Assembly: GCA_963777435.1 (NCBI GenBank)
Contig: CAVZQT010000002.1
Location: forward strand, 434,001 to 498,000
Reading direction: 5' to 3'
Length of the DNA: 64,000 bases
Source of the DNA: AP-15 sp963777435
GTDB lineage: Bacteria > Pseudomonadota > Alphaproteobacteria > ATCC43930 > CGMCC-115725
Shown: piece after piece, positions 53,539 to 63,425 of the stretch
How positions within the stretch are numbered: position 1 is the stretch's first letter
Layout: each line of letters begins with the position of its first letter
Made by a program: the position numbers and the translations under genes
Notes under the pieces: generated by a model
What the model was told of the DNA's origin: nothing
Database searches by the model: none
The model's input: only the letters and a program-made list of their open reading frames with translations

Positions 53539-55666
53539 TTATCCGCCGTCGATGTAAGTATAGACCTTGGCCTCCCACGAAAAGATCGCTTCGCGACCGA
53601 CAAAGGCGGGATCGACATCGCGCCCTTGGGTGACCTCGACCCATTTCTTGCCGGGAGGTCGCGGGACCCGGCCAGGTCGGAACGACATAATCGGCGCCGG
53701 GTGCCGAGGCGAAGTCGGAGAAATTGGCGAGCACGATGATCGGCGTGGCCGCCGGTCCGCCACGGCGCCAGGTCACGACGCGCTTGCCGTCGCCAAAATC
53801 CGACCAGATGAAATCGGTATCGTTGACCGCCAATGCCGGCGCCGTTGTCCGCAATTTGATCAGCTGCTTGACATAGGCGTGGATCCGCCGCCGCATCGGC
53901 GCGTACCAGCCGTCGGGGTTGCCCCCTCGGTCGTCGCTGGCGCCGGCGGTCAGCCGCCCGAAATTGACCGGATCGACCTGCTTGCCGCCGCCTTGCGTGA
54001 CATTGCCGTTCACGTCAAAGAGATCGTGCTGGTCGGCAAATTCTTCGCCGGCGAGCAGCATCGGGATGCCGACCGCGGTCATCAGGCAGACAAAGGCAAG
54101 CTTGATCCGCTTTTCGATTTGTTCGTCCGGCAGATTGCGCAGCATCGTAAACAAGCGCTCGTGCCGGAAGCCCTCGACATCGTGCTTCGTGACGTAATTG
54201 ACCGCCTGCGCGCCATCATCAAAGACACCGCCGAGCCGGCAGTCGATCGCCTTGCGCACATTCCCTTCAAAATCGTCGCCGCCGGCGCTCTCGCCCGAGG
54301 ATCGCGGCCCGCACTCGGCCCTGAAAATCATCGTTCCATAGCCCGTCGAGCCGGTTCTGGCGGAGCAGCCCGGCGGGCAGGCTCAGCTCTTCGCCGACAA
54401 CAAGAAACCGGGCATCGGCGCCGCTGGCCGGGTCGAGCCCGGCATCGCTCCAGCGCTGGCGGAACAGTTCGCGGCCGCGATCTTTGAAGGATTGGACGAA
54501 GTCCCAACTGGCGACATTCTCGACGCTGTCCATGCGCACGCCGTCGACGCGAAAATCGCGCATCCATCGCGTCAAATAGGTCAGCATCAGCTGGCGTGCC
54601 GGGAACAGCGGCTGGACTTCCCCGGAAATCGGGTCGTAGGTCGTGACCGGTTTGGCATAACGCCACAATGTGCTGCCAAAGCCGTTGCGCGGACTGCGCG
54701 AGCCGTCGGAGCGACCCGAACTCAGCGCGTCGGGATCGTTCTGATCGGCGTCCGGGTTGTCGATGCAGAAATCCGGCGCGTCGATGTGGTTGTAGGGTTC
54801 CTCCTTGGCGAACGCCATCACCACATCGATAAAAAAGCGAATGCCCATTGCGGTGGCAGGCCTCGACCAGACGCGCCAGATCACGGTTAGCAGTCGGCGA
54901 CAGATTGCCTTCGGGATAGCCCAGTTCGTAATCGGGGGCGAGGTAGTGCGAGGTGTCGTAGCCCCATTCGCGCTTGTAGAAGCTGTCGGCCGGCGGCAGC
55001 AATTCGAGCGACATTGACGCCGAGATCCACCAAATAGGCGTGGCCGACATTGAGCATCGACAGATCGGAAAAATTGGCGCCGCCGATCTGATCATCGATC
55101 AGCGCCGCCACATCGATAAATGTGGCGACGTCGCGCTCGGGCTCGTTCAGCGACCGGCTCAATGCCCAGGCTGTCGGCAATTCATAAATGACGATCTGGT
55201 TATTTGTAGCGAGGCGGTTTGGCATGTCGGCAACGGCGAATACCGCGGCTTCACCGCCGGGGTCGGAATCGGCGAGTCTGCCTTGCCCGACATGGCGGAT
55301 CACCGCCGCCGGCTGGTTGTTCGCGGTCACATTCGGCGGAAAGACGCGCCAATCGACCGAGGTGGCGAACGGATCGGTGACCGCGATGCGCGCCGGCGGC
55401 TGTTGTGATGACCGGCTGTCGTCGACCTCGAACCAATAGTGATAGACAGCGCCATCGGTGAGCCCACAGGCGGCGGCGGCGATTTCGAACAATCCATCGG
55501 CGTCCGGCGCGGAAGAGAGCGGGAGCCTCTGGATCTCCGCGAGTGTCGGCGGATTGCCGGGCACCAGCCGGGCGATCACTAGCTGCGGCGGCGCGTTTTG
55601 CCGGCGCGGGCTCCACAAGACAAAGCGGGTGGCGCGGCGGTTGAGGATATCGGCGCTGATCGGCAT
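53539..55666 (-). pseudogene. GH13 alpha-amylase/debranching-type gene, at least four frameshifts
   Basis: The N-terminal carbohydrate-binding-like part runs in one frame (FVLWSPRRQNAPPQLVI to YLVDLGVNVARI). Near 55010 the frame changes to ELLPPADSFYKREWGYDTSH. Near 54855 it changes again to GIRFFIDVVMAFAKEEP. The barrel holds the nucleophile region FRVDGVRMDSV and the acid/base VVGEELS. Near 54290 a third shift leads to AVNYVTKHDVEG with the last catalytic Asp. Near 53680 a fourth shift puts the C-terminus (KKWVEVTQG, AKVYTYIDGG) in yet another frame. Joined length would be about 700 aa. All GH13 catalytic residues are still visible, so decay is recent or some shifts are sequence errors. Confidence 0.85.
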
Positions 55667-55798
55667 CGGGGTTATCGCTCCTTGCGTTCCGGATGGCACA
55701 GACCCCGGATCGCGCCAGGATAGCCGAAACATCACCGCGCGGAGATGAGCTGGCTCACATCGGTTGGGTGGATACTAAGTCCCGCGCTAGGAGGGCGC

Positions 55799-57085
55799 TC
55801 AAAGCCCGTCCCAATCGGGACCGTAGCTCAAGGGCGGCGAGGGATCCGCGATATACTGGTAGTGGCGGGTCCAGGGACGCGGCGCCGGGCCATCGGCAAG
55901 CGGCTTTTGCGCCAGCGTTTGACATACCGACAGCCAGCCGCGATCAAACGCGTAGGCCATGCCCGCCATGTACATTCGCCAGATGCGATAGCGCTCGATG
56001 CCGGCGGCGGCGATCGCCGCCTCGCGCGCCGCTTCGAGGCGGCGGACCCAATGGCACAGGGTCAGTGGGTAATGCGGGCGCAAATCCTCGATGTCGAGAA
56101 TTTCGAGCCCGCTACCGGCGATCTCGTACAAGGCGTGTGAAATGTGCGGGACCGCACCCCCCGGAAACACATAGCGATCGATGAACTCGCCGCCGGGCGG
56201 CCCTTTGGCGTGGCCGTCGCGGTCGGTGCTGACAATGCCGTGGTTGAGGGCAATCCCGCCGGGGCGCAGCAGCCGCGCGATCGTCGCGAAATAAAGCGGC
56301 AGATTGGCGATGCCGACATGCTCGTACATGCCGACCGACACGATCTTGTCGAACTCGGCAATGCCGGAGAGGTCGCGGTAATCGGCAACACGGATTTCGA
56401 CACGGTCGGCGAGGCCCGCCGCAGCGATGCGCTCGCGCGCCTCGTCGCATTGCGGTTGGCTCAGCGTGATGCCGAGCCCAGAAATGCCGTAATGCGTCGC
56501 AGCCCAGCGCAATAACCCACCCCAGCCGCAGCCGATGTCGAGCAGCCGATCACCCCGCTGCAGCCGCAATTTATGGCAGATATGGTCGAGTTTTTGCTGT
56601 TGCGCGGCGTCGAGCTCTTCGGTCCCGGTCGCGAGATAGGCGCATGAGTAGATCATGTGCCGGTCGAGCCACAGCCGGTAGAAATCGTTCGAGACGTCGT
56701 AATGATAACGGACCGCCCTTTCGTCGGCGCGTTTGCTATTCCGCTGCGGTAGTCGCCCGACGAGCTGGCCGATGCGGCGCAACATCGCCTGGTTGCCGAT
56801 GCGTTCGGCGAGTGCGACGCCGACGCGCAGGATATCCCCGATCCGCCCTTCGACGCCGAGTTCGCCCTCGACGTAGGCTTGCGCGAGGCGGCCCATATTG
56901 CCGGTGAGAAACAACCGCAATAGCCGTTTTGAATGTAGCGCGAGCGAAACCCGCGGTTCTCTGGCGAAGTCGAATGCCTCGCCATCCCAAAACACGATGC
57001 GCAACGGCAATGGCTCGCCGTGCAGGCGGTCGCGCAGATGGGCGAGAAACCGGTTGCGAAGCGATGTTCTGGGCTGTGATCGCAA
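55799..57085 (-). CDS. cfa: Cyclopropane-fatty-acyl-phospholipid synthase
   Basis: It transfers a methylene from S-adenosylmethionine to unsaturated acyl chains of membrane phospholipids, usually in stationary phase or under acid stress. 428 aa. The SAM-binding motif is LLDIGCGWGGLLRWAA. YHYDVSNDFYRLWLD and MIYSCAYL are hallmark stretches. EFDKIVSVGMYEHVG and GGEFIDRYVFPGGAVP contain catalytic-site residues. The protein starts at 57085 in a short divergent gap with the racemase-family gene. Confidence 0.93.
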   Translation of the reverse strand: MRSQPRTSLRNRFLAHLRDRLHGEPLPLRIVFWDGEAFDFAREPRVSLALHSKRLLRLFLTGNMGRLAQAYVEGELGVEGRIGDILRVGVALAERIGNQAMLRRIGQLVGRLPQRNSKRADERAVRYHYDVSNDFYRLWLDRHMIYSCAYLATGTEELDAAQQQKLDHICHKLRLQRGDRLLDIGCGWGGLLRWAATHYGISGLGITLSQPQCDEARERIAAAGLADRVEIRVADYRDLSGIAEFDKIVSVGMYEHVGIANLPLYFATIARLLRPGGIALNHGIVSTDRDGHAKGPPGGEFIDRYVFPGGAVPHISHALYEIAGSGLEILDIEDLRPHYPLTLCHWVRRLEAAREAAIAAAGIERYRIWRMYMAGMAYAFDRGWLSVCQTLAQKPLADGPAPRPWTRHYQYIADPSPPLSYGPDWDGL

Positions 57086-57204
57086 AGCACGCCGCCATAA
57101 TCCGAAGCGGTCGAGCGACCGCGCCGCTCTGGCAAACGCCAGCCGCTCGGCGCATCATCATCGGCGAGCAATTAATTTAGCAACGCCACGCGAGGGATCG
57201 CCCG

Positions 57205-58394
57205 ATGAAGATCGTCAAGGTCGAAGATTTGCATTGTGACGCCGGCTGGCGGGTCAATTCATTTCTGAAGATCACGACCGACGACGGTATCGTCGGCTGG
57301 TCCGAGTACATGGAAGGCTACGGCGCGCAAGGGCTGACCGGGGTCATCCGCAAGCTTGCCGACCGCTTTCTGATCGGCCGCGACCCGCGGCCGGTCGAGG
57401 CGATTTCGACGTTGCTCTATGCGGCAACTCGGCAGGCGGCGGGCGGGTCAACCAGATGGCGATCGCAGCGATCGAAAACGCCTTGGTCGACATCAAGGCC
57501 AAGGCATTGGGGGTGCCGGTCTACGAAATGCTGGGCGGCCCGGTGCGCGATCGCTTGCAGCTCTACTGGTCGCATTGCGGCACCTACCGCGCACGCTACG
57601 CCGACAAGATCAAGGAGTGGGCCGGGGTCGACCCGGTGCGCTCGCTCGACGATATCGTGGCACTCGGCGAGGAGGTCAGGCGCAAAGGCTTTAAGGGGCT
57701 CAAGACCAATTTGATCCGGTTCGACCGCGACAAAGCCTATATGTACGGTCCCGGCACCGGCAATCCGCCGGGCTTTCCCGAGCTCAATGCCGACCATCGC
57801 ATCATCGATGCCGCGGTGGCGCAGCTGGAGGCCTTCCGCCGCGGCGCCGGCCGCGATGTCGGGCTGCATCTCGACACCAACTTCAATTACAAGATCGACG
57901 GTTACATCAAATTGGCGCGGGCATTGGAGCCGCTCGATATGGTGTGGCTCGAGATCGACCTTTACGATCCGGCCGGCCTCAATCTGATCCGCCGCTCCGC
58001 GCGAACGCCGATAGCGTCACTCGAATCGATCTATGGGCGGCGCAACTTTCGGCCGTATTTCGAGCAGCAATCGGTCGATTACGCGATCATCGACGTGGCC
58101 TGGAACGGCATTCTCGAATCACTGAAGATCGCGGCGATGGCCGATGCCTACGAGGTCAATATCGCCCCGCACAATTTCAACGGCCATCTCGGCTCACTGA
58201 TCAGCGCGCATATGTGCGCCGTGGCGCCCAACTTCAAAGTCATGGAGATCGATATCGACGGCGTGACGTGGAAGGACGACATCGTCACCAAGCCGCCGGT
58301 CGTAAAAGACGGAGAGCTGCTATTGCCGACCGGGCCGGGCTGGGGTGCGGACGTCAATGAAGCATTCGTCCGCGCCCACCCGCCGCGGCATTGA
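57205..58394 (+). pseudogene. Mandelate racemase/muconate-lactonizing-family enzyme, one frameshift
   Basis: Enolase-superfamily enzymes abstract a proton alpha to a carboxylate with Mg2+ bound. Part one holds the capping domain (MKIVKVEDLHCDAGWRVNS, TTDDGIVGWSEYMEG). The frame changes near 57455: GCGGGCGGGTCAACC lacks one G relative to the expected GGVNQMAIAAIENAL. Part two has KGFKGLKTN (catalytic Lys region) and the metal ligands in LHLDTNFNY, MVWLEIDLYD and IASLESIYG. Joined length is about 396 aa, as expected for the family. The homopolymer position of the lesion makes sequencing error plausible. The substrate is probably an acid sugar; it is not readable. Confidence 0.87.
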
Positions 58395-58398
58395 TCGA

Positions 58399-59463
58399 TC
58401 AAGCGCTTCTCCCGCGCCGCGCCAGTACGAGACCGAGCATCGCCGCTCCGAGCAGAGACAACGTGCTCGGTTCGGGCACAGCGGTGGCGGCCTGAGCTGT
58501 TTGCACGCCGGCAGCACCGCCGGCGATTTGCGCGGTGCCGGTTTGCTGGCCGGAAAGATTGTAGCCGAGCACGTCCAGTTCGGTCAGATCTGTTCCCGAA
58601 ACCGGCAGCGCGATCCCCGGCGGTGCGCCGGCATTGAAAGCGTCAGTTCCTGAGAGCGCCCAGTCACCGAGATCGCCGCCATTGCCGCAATTAAAGTTCC
58701 CGCCGCCGTTGACGCCGCTCGCGCCGCCATTGATTGAGAAATAGCCGCATGGTGAGCCCGAGGGGGCCGTAAGTTGCCGCGTCCCCGACCCGGTGTAGCG
58801 AAACAGATCAAGCGGATCGAGTGTGCCGCCAATCGTACCGAGGTCCGACATCCGGCCCAGCACCTCGGAAATTTCGTGTTCTGCGACGCCGATGAAATCG
58901 AATGCGCCACCGACCTGCCGGTTATTGGCATTGAAGGTCCATGACGAGCTTTTGTCGAATCCGACAAACCCATCGGTGCCGCTATAGCTCGACAAGCCCA
59001 GTGATTTGGCCTCTGAGGTCGACATCAGTTCGCGCTTGCCGCCGGTCGGGTCGGCCACTGCCAGCGTCGCGACCGCAGCCTTATCAGCCGACGATCGCGC
59101 ATCGCTGATCAGCGCGTTGCGCACCTGGCTGTAGCTATAGTAGCCGGCGAGATAGGTTTCGCTTTCGCCAAGCGCTCCAGCCGAGATCGTGCTACCGCCG
59201 ACCTCGCCCCAGCCAACCCCGATATTGACGGTGATCGGGTTGGAAAATGTCGTATCGAAAAAACTGACGGCATTCTGAAACGCGCTGGTAAACCCGGCCG
59301 GGGCACTACCGACGCTGCTATCGTAATTGACGTTGATAACCATGGCCTCCGCCGGGCCGTTTAAGGCCAATGCCATCGGCGTGACCAACAGCGCTGCAGC
59401 AAAAGTTACCGCCCGGCGCCCGCTTGCTGTAAACAAGCGCCTTGATCCCCCTGCTTGGTGCAT
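58399..59463 (-). CDS. Exported PEP-CTERM metalloprotease (NF038122-like)
   Basis: 354 aa. An N-terminal signal (VTFAAALLVTPMALALNGPA) leads to INVNYDSSVGSAPAGF, typical of this putative metallopeptidase family. The zinc motif reads HEISEVLGR within GVAEHEISEVLGRMSDLG. The C-terminus has the sorting signal VPEPSTLSLLGAAMLGLVLA followed by a basic tail, the PEP-CTERM pattern. This directs processing by an exosortase. The presence of the signal implies an exosortase elsewhere in the genome. The gene ends four bases from the convergent racemase-family gene. Confidence 0.9.
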   Translation of the reverse strand: MHQAGGSRRLFTASGRRAVTFAAALLVTPMALALNGPAEAMVINVNYDSSVGSAPAGFTSAFQNAVSFFDTTFSNPITVNIGVGWGEVGGSTISAGALGESETYLAGYYSYSQVRNALISDARSSADKAAVATLAVADPTGGKRELMSTSEAKSLGLSSYSGTDGFVGFDKSSSWTFNANNRQVGGAFDFIGVAEHEISEVLGRMSDLGTIGGTLDPLDLFRYTGSGTRQLTAPSGSPCGYFSINGGASGVNGGGNFNCGNGGDLGDWALSGTDAFNAGAPPGIALPVSGTDLTELDVLGYNLSGQQTGTAQIAGGAAGVQTAQAATAVPEPSTLSLLGAAMLGLVLARRGRSA

Positions 59464-59868
59464 AGTTCCGGTCCCCTTCCGGCATGTAGACGATCAGATT
59501 ACGGAGTGCGGCGTCAATAATTCGACCACGTCGCGTCGGGTCGGTTTCTTGGATTAACAGAAACAAAATTCGTCGGGTATGTCTTTTTGGAGACAATCCC
59601 GTTCGAGATACCAACTGAGCACAATTATCGTATGCCTGGGTATGATTTAGCTGCAGGCGACGAACGTTGATTCTTAGCTATTGAACTGTTTGGCCGAGTA
59701 AAGTCGGCCCAAGTTAGCAGCTCGCCATACTGGCTCGCACGCTGGCCGCTGCTTTGAATGCACGGCCGGGTGGCTCCATCAAATCCAAGTGTTATTTTAC
59801 TTAAATACCAAAGGGCTGGCTTGAGGCCAGCCCTCTAGATTTGCGTCGTCCAGTCGTAATCGCGGCGG
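59464..59868. other. Intergenic region between protease and sodB
   Basis: About 400 AT-richer bases upstream of the protease and downstream of sodB. No gene is seen. It contains the sodB terminator and presumably the protease promoter. Confidence 0.4.
59812..59834 (-). terminator. Rho-independent-type terminator of sodB
   Basis: A perfect nine-base stem AGGGCTGGC/GCCAGCCCT with a five-base loop lies 35 bp past the sodB stop. On the minus strand it is followed by a T-rich run (TTTGGTATTT). Confidence 0.65.
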
Positions 59869-60471
59869 TTATTTTGCTTTTGCGAGGTTTTGGGCCGCAA
59901 AGTCCCAATTGATCAGGTGATCGATAAAGGTTTGCACAAAATCCGGACGCCGGTTCTGATAGTCAAGATAGTAGGCGTGCTCCCACACATCGCAGGTCAG
60001 CAGCGCGGTCTGCCCTTCGGCTAGCGGGTTTACCGCATTGGGAGTCGGTACGATCTTCAGCTGCCCTCCTGCGGCTACAAGCCAAGCCCAGCCGCTGCCG
60101 AACTGACCCACAGCCGCCGCCTTGAACTGTTCTTTGAACTTGTCGAGGCCGCCGCAATCCCGGGTGATCGCCGCTGCAATCTCGCCGCTTGGCGTGCCGC
60201 CACCCTGCGGCTTCATTGAATGCCAGAAAAATGTGTGATTCCACACTTGCGCAGCGTTGTTGAAGACACCGGCCTTCGAACCGTCCTTGGCGGTTGCCTT
60301 GATGATCTCCTCGAGCGATTGCTGCTCAAGCGGGGAGCCCTTGACGAGGTTGTTCAGGTTCGTGACATAGGCTTGATGGTGCCTGCCGTAGTGAAAATCC
60401 ATCGTCCGCTCGGAGATGTGCGGCTCGAGCGCATTTTTCGGGTAGGGCAGGGGCGGCAGTTCGAAAGCCAT
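59869..60471 (-). CDS. sodB: Superoxide dismutase, Fe/Mn family (Fe-type features)
   Basis: It converts superoxide to oxygen and peroxide in the cytosol. From 60471 (MAFELPPLPY) the protein is 200 aa. Metal ligands are His27 (DFHYGRHH), His79 (VWNHTFFW), Asp161 and His165 (DVWEHAYYLDY). AAQVWNHTFFWHSM and the FGSGWAWL region resemble iron enzymes. Only 19 bases separate its start from that of the divergent gene, so promoters must overlap the coding ends. Confidence 0.94.
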   Translation of the reverse strand: MAFELPPLPYPKNALEPHISERTMDFHYGRHHQAYVTNLNNLVKGSPLEQQSLEEIIKATAKDGSKAGVFNNAAQVWNHTFFWHSMKPQGGGTPSGEIAAAITRDCGGLDKFKEQFKAAAVGQFGSGWAWLVAAGGQLKIVPTPNAVNPLAEGQTALLTCDVWEHAYYLDYQNRRPDFVQTFIDHLINWDFAAQNLAKAK

Positions 60472-60490
60472 AATGACCATCCCGGGTTAG

Positions 60491-61384
60491 GTGAACAGGG
60501 TGCGTGACAAAACGCCGGTTCCCGGGCAGCGTTCCGCTGGTGCGGACACGCTGACGCCGGTTGCGGCGTTGGTGCGGCGCCACGACCGCGACCGGTACCA
60601 GACGGTGGTTTTCGCCCCGGCCGCGCGCCGCGAAGCGCTGTTTGCGCTTTACGCCTTCAACTACGAGATTGCAAGGGTGCGGGAGACGGTCACCGAGCCA
60701 ACCCTGGGCCAAATCCGGCTCCAATGGTGGCGTGAGAATATCGCCGCCATCTACGAGGGCATCCCGGTGCGGCGTCAGCCCGTGGTCGAGACGCTCGCCG
60801 GAGTCATCCGCGAATACCGGTTGACCCGAGACCATTTCAGCCACCTGATCGATGCGCGCGAACGCGATCTTGAAGATGACCCGCCGGCCAATCTCGCGGC
60901 GCTCGAAAGCTACGCCGAGGGAACATCATCGCACCTGGTCTATCTCGCGCTCGAAATCCTAGGCGCGCGCCAGCAGATTGCCATGACCGCTGCCCGGCAT
61001 GTCGGGATCGCTTTCGCGCTGTCGGGTATGTTGCGCTCATTGCCGATCTGGATGTCAGCTGGGAGGGCGTTTATTCCCGCCGAGCTTCGCACCCGTTATC
61101 GGCTTGACCAAAACAACCCAAAGCAGATCCGAGGCTCACCGGCGTTGCGCGCTGTCACCGCCGAGATCGCAGCGCACGCGCATTCTCACCTAAATGCGGC
61201 TCGGTCCTCTGGCGCTGTCGTGTCCCGCTCGGCCCTATCCGCGCTGCTGCCAGCCAAGATTGCCGATCACTGGTTGGATCGGCTCAGGCGAGCCGATTAT
61301 GATCCGTTCAATCCTGGTTTACGGCGCGCGGATCCCTTGCAGATTTGGCGGCTCTGCCTCGCCGTGCTGCGCGGCCAGTTTTGA
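60491..61384 (+). CDS. Squalene/phytoene-synthase-family protein
   Basis: 297 aa. An all-alpha isoprenoid synthase fold with LYAFNYEIARVRETV, LGQIRLQWWRENI and LEDDPPANLAALESYAEGTS. The first aspartate-rich motif is weak (NYEIARVRE in place of DxxxD), as in the NDUFAF6-like/COG1562 group linked to respiratory complex I assembly rather than in carotenoid enzymes. The GTG at 60491 lies close to sodB; a later start is possible. No other isoprenoid genes are in the window. Confidence 0.8.
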   Translation: MNRVRDKTPVPGQRSAGADTLTPVAALVRRHDRDRYQTVVFAPAARREALFALYAFNYEIARVRETVTEPTLGQIRLQWWRENIAAIYEGIPVRRQPVVETLAGVIREYRLTRDHFSHLIDARERDLEDDPPANLAALESYAEGTSSHLVYLALEILGARQQIAMTAARHVGIAFALSGMLRSLPIWMSAGRAFIPAELRTRYRLDQNNPKQIRGSPALRAVTAEIAAHAHSHLNAARSSGAVVSRSALSALLPAKIADHWLDRLRRADYDPFNPGLRRADPLQIWRLCLAVLRGQF

Positions 61385-61393
61385 ACGACTCGC

Positions 61394-62095
61394 TCAGTAG
61401 CGGCGCAGCAAGCCGACGAGGCGTCCCTGCACCTTGACCCGGTCCGGACCGAATATCCGGGTTTCATAGGCTTTGTTAGCAGGTTCGAGCGCGATCGAGG
61501 CACCCCGGCGCCGCAAGCGTTTCAGCGTCACTTCCTGCTCGTCGATCAACGCCACGACCACCGCGCCGTTCTCGGCGGTATCACCGCGCTCGATGATCAC
61601 CGTATCGCCATCGAGGATCCCCGCCTCGACCATACTGTCGCCGGCAACCTCGAGTGCGTAATGCTCTCCGGTGTGGCCGAGCAGGCTGGCCGGTATGCCG
61701 ATTGATGCGTTCTGATCACGCAACGCCTCGATCGGCGTACCAGCCGCGATCCGGCCATATAGCGGCAGCTCGACTGCCTCGACATCGGGGGCTACCGGCG
61801 TCCCGGGCAATGAGGCCCTGAAATCCCCACGGATCACCTTGGCGGAGAACCCGCCGCGGTCAACGGCCGGAGCAGCGCTCTCCTCGGGCAATTTGACGAC
61901 TTCCAGCGCCCGCGCGCGATGCGGCAGCCGCCGAATAAACCCGCGTTCTTCCAGCCCGCTGACCAGTCGATGAATACCTGATTTGGATTTCAGACGCAGC
62001 GCGTCCTTCATCTCGTCAAAGGACGGCGACACCCCTGTCGCGGTCAGCCGCTGATTGATAAACATCAGCAATTCGCGCTGCTTTGCTGTCAGCAT
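61394..62095 (-). CDS. lexA: SOS repressor LexA
   Basis: It represses SOS genes and cleaves itself when RecA is activated. 233 aa, as in alphaproteobacteria. Helix-turn-helix: SPSFDEMKDALRLKSKSGIH. Self-cleavage site Ala118-Gly119 in GRIAAGTPIEA. Catalytic Ser154 (AGDSMVEAGI) and Lys192 (VTLKRLR). A matching operator lies 49 bp upstream of the start. The place next to moeA is the standard alphaproteobacterial order. Confidence 0.95.
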   Translation of the reverse strand: MLTAKQRELLMFINQRLTATGVSPSFDEMKDALRLKSKSGIHRLVSGLEERGFIRRLPHRARALEVVKLPEESAAPAVDRGGFSAKVIRGDFRASLPGTPVAPDVEAVELPLYGRIAAGTPIEALRDQNASIGIPASLLGHTGEHYALEVAGDSMVEAGILDGDTVIIERGDTAENGAVVVALIDEQEVTLKRLRRRGASIALEPANKAYETRIFGPDRVKVQGRLVGLLRRY

Positions 62096-62143
62096 GAGAA
62101 CCCCTTTTGCAGCAGCTCGGAACGAATCCTAAACGCCGTTGAC

Positions 62144-62158
62144 GTTCTACTTTAGTTC
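62144..62158 (-). promoter_or_regulatory. LexA operator (alphaproteobacterial SOS box)
   Basis: GTTC-N7-GTTC is read on the plus strand (GAAC-N7-GAAC on the lexA strand), 49 bp upstream of the lexA start. This is the alphaproteobacterial direct-repeat SOS box and indicates autorepression. Confidence 0.85.
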
Positions 62159-62210
62159 GCCTGCCTCGTCAAGTAGTGCGAAAGGGTCGAATTGGTCCGG
62201 GCCGACTTGC

Positions 62211-63425
62211 TCAGATTGGTAACGCACCGCCCGGGAAACGAATGACTGGGACCATCTCTCCGACCTCCGCGCTGGGGGCATGGGGCGGGCGCAAGATCAA
62301 ACAATCGGCGGCCGCGAGGAGGCGCATCATCGAGCTGTCCTGAACTTCAAACGGGAAGACTTCCTCGACGCCATCGGCGGCGTGAGCAAGTCGGGCGCGC
62401 AGGTAATCTTGCCGCCGGTCGTTGGTGGCGACAGATGCGCCGAGGCGCGCAGTTGACTGCCATGCGTCGGTCGTGAAATCGCCGCTGAGCCGTTTGATAG
62501 CGGGCGCCAGGAACAGCACCGCGCAAACAAAGGTCGAGACCGGATTGCCCGGTAGGCCAAGCATCGGAGTTGCGTGATACCGCCCGACCATCAACGGTTT
62601 TCCAGGCCGCATCGCAATTTGCCAAAAATCGAGTTCGAACCCGTCCGTGGCTAAAGCCTCGCGCACAAGATCATGCTCGCCGACCGACGCCCCGCCAGTC
62701 GTGACCAACAGATCGACCCCACGTGTGGCGCCAGCGATTCGTCTCAGCGCCTCGGGATCGTCCGGGGCGTTGCCAACCGAAACTGCGATTCCGCCACAAG
62801 CCGACACGATTGCGGCGAGTGCGAGGCTGTTCGAGCTGACGATTTGATGCGGCCCGATCGGCTCACCGGGCATGACAATCTCGTCACCGGTTGACAAAAT
62901 GCCGATGCGCGGCCGGCGGCGGACGAACAGCCAAGGCCGATTCATTGCCGCGAGGAGGCCGATATCGCGTGCCGTCAATCGACGTCCCGCCCTCAGCAAC
63001 ACCTCACCGTCGGTGAAATCGAGGCCCTCCCGCCGCACGTAACGCCCACATTGCGCGGCTTCGAGCACTCGCACCCGATCGCCCTCGCGTTCGGTGTCCT
63101 CCTGGATAATCACCGTATCGGTACCCGCCGGCATCGGCGCCCCGGTAAAGATGCGCGCCGCTTCGCCCCGGCCGACATGACCGCCGAAGCCTGACCCCGC
63201 CGGCACCTCGGCAACAATGCGTAGCTCGGCAGGAATTGATCCGAGGTCATCGGCGCGAACCGCATAGCCATCCATTGCCGATACGGCAAAGGGCGGCTGA
63301 GTGCGGCGAGCGGCAACATCCTCGGCAAGCACCCGGCCGAGACCGTCAGGCAATGCGATCTGCTCGGGCGGCAAGGTCTCGATCAGAGCCAACAAGCGTT
63401 GGAGAGCTTCTTCGACCGAAATCAC
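62211..63425 (-). CDS. moeA: Molybdopterin molybdenumtransferase MoeA
   Basis: It inserts molybdate into adenylylated molybdopterin. A GTG at 63425 overlaps the moaC stop as GTGA and starts the family sequence ISVEEALQRLLAL; this gives 404 aa. A start at 63440 is the alternative. Landmarks are FAVSAMDGYAVRADD, GEAARIFTGAPMPAGTDTVI, GILSTGDEIV, LLVTTGGASVGEHDLV and MLGLPGNPVSTFVC. It works with MoaC in molybdenum-cofactor synthesis and is translationally coupled to it. Confidence 0.94.
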   Translation of the reverse strand: MISVEEALQRLLALIETLPPEQIALPDGLGRVLAEDVAARRTQPPFAVSAMDGYAVRADDLGSIPAELRIVAEVPAGSGFGGHVGRGEAARIFTGAPMPAGTDTVIIQEDTEREGDRVRVLEAAQCGRYVRREGLDFTDGEVLLRAGRRLTARDIGLLAAMNRPWLFVRRRPRIGILSTGDEIVMPGEPIGPHQIVSSNSLALAAIVSACGGIAVSVGNAPDDPEALRRIAGATRGVDLLVTTGGASVGEHDLVREALATDGFELDFWQIAMRPGKPLMVGRYHATPMLGLPGNPVSTFVCAVLFLAPAIKRLSGDFTTDAWQSTARLGASVATNDRRQDYLRARLAHAADGVEEVFPFEVQDSSMMRLLAAADCLILRPPHAPSAEVGEMVPVIRFPGGALPI

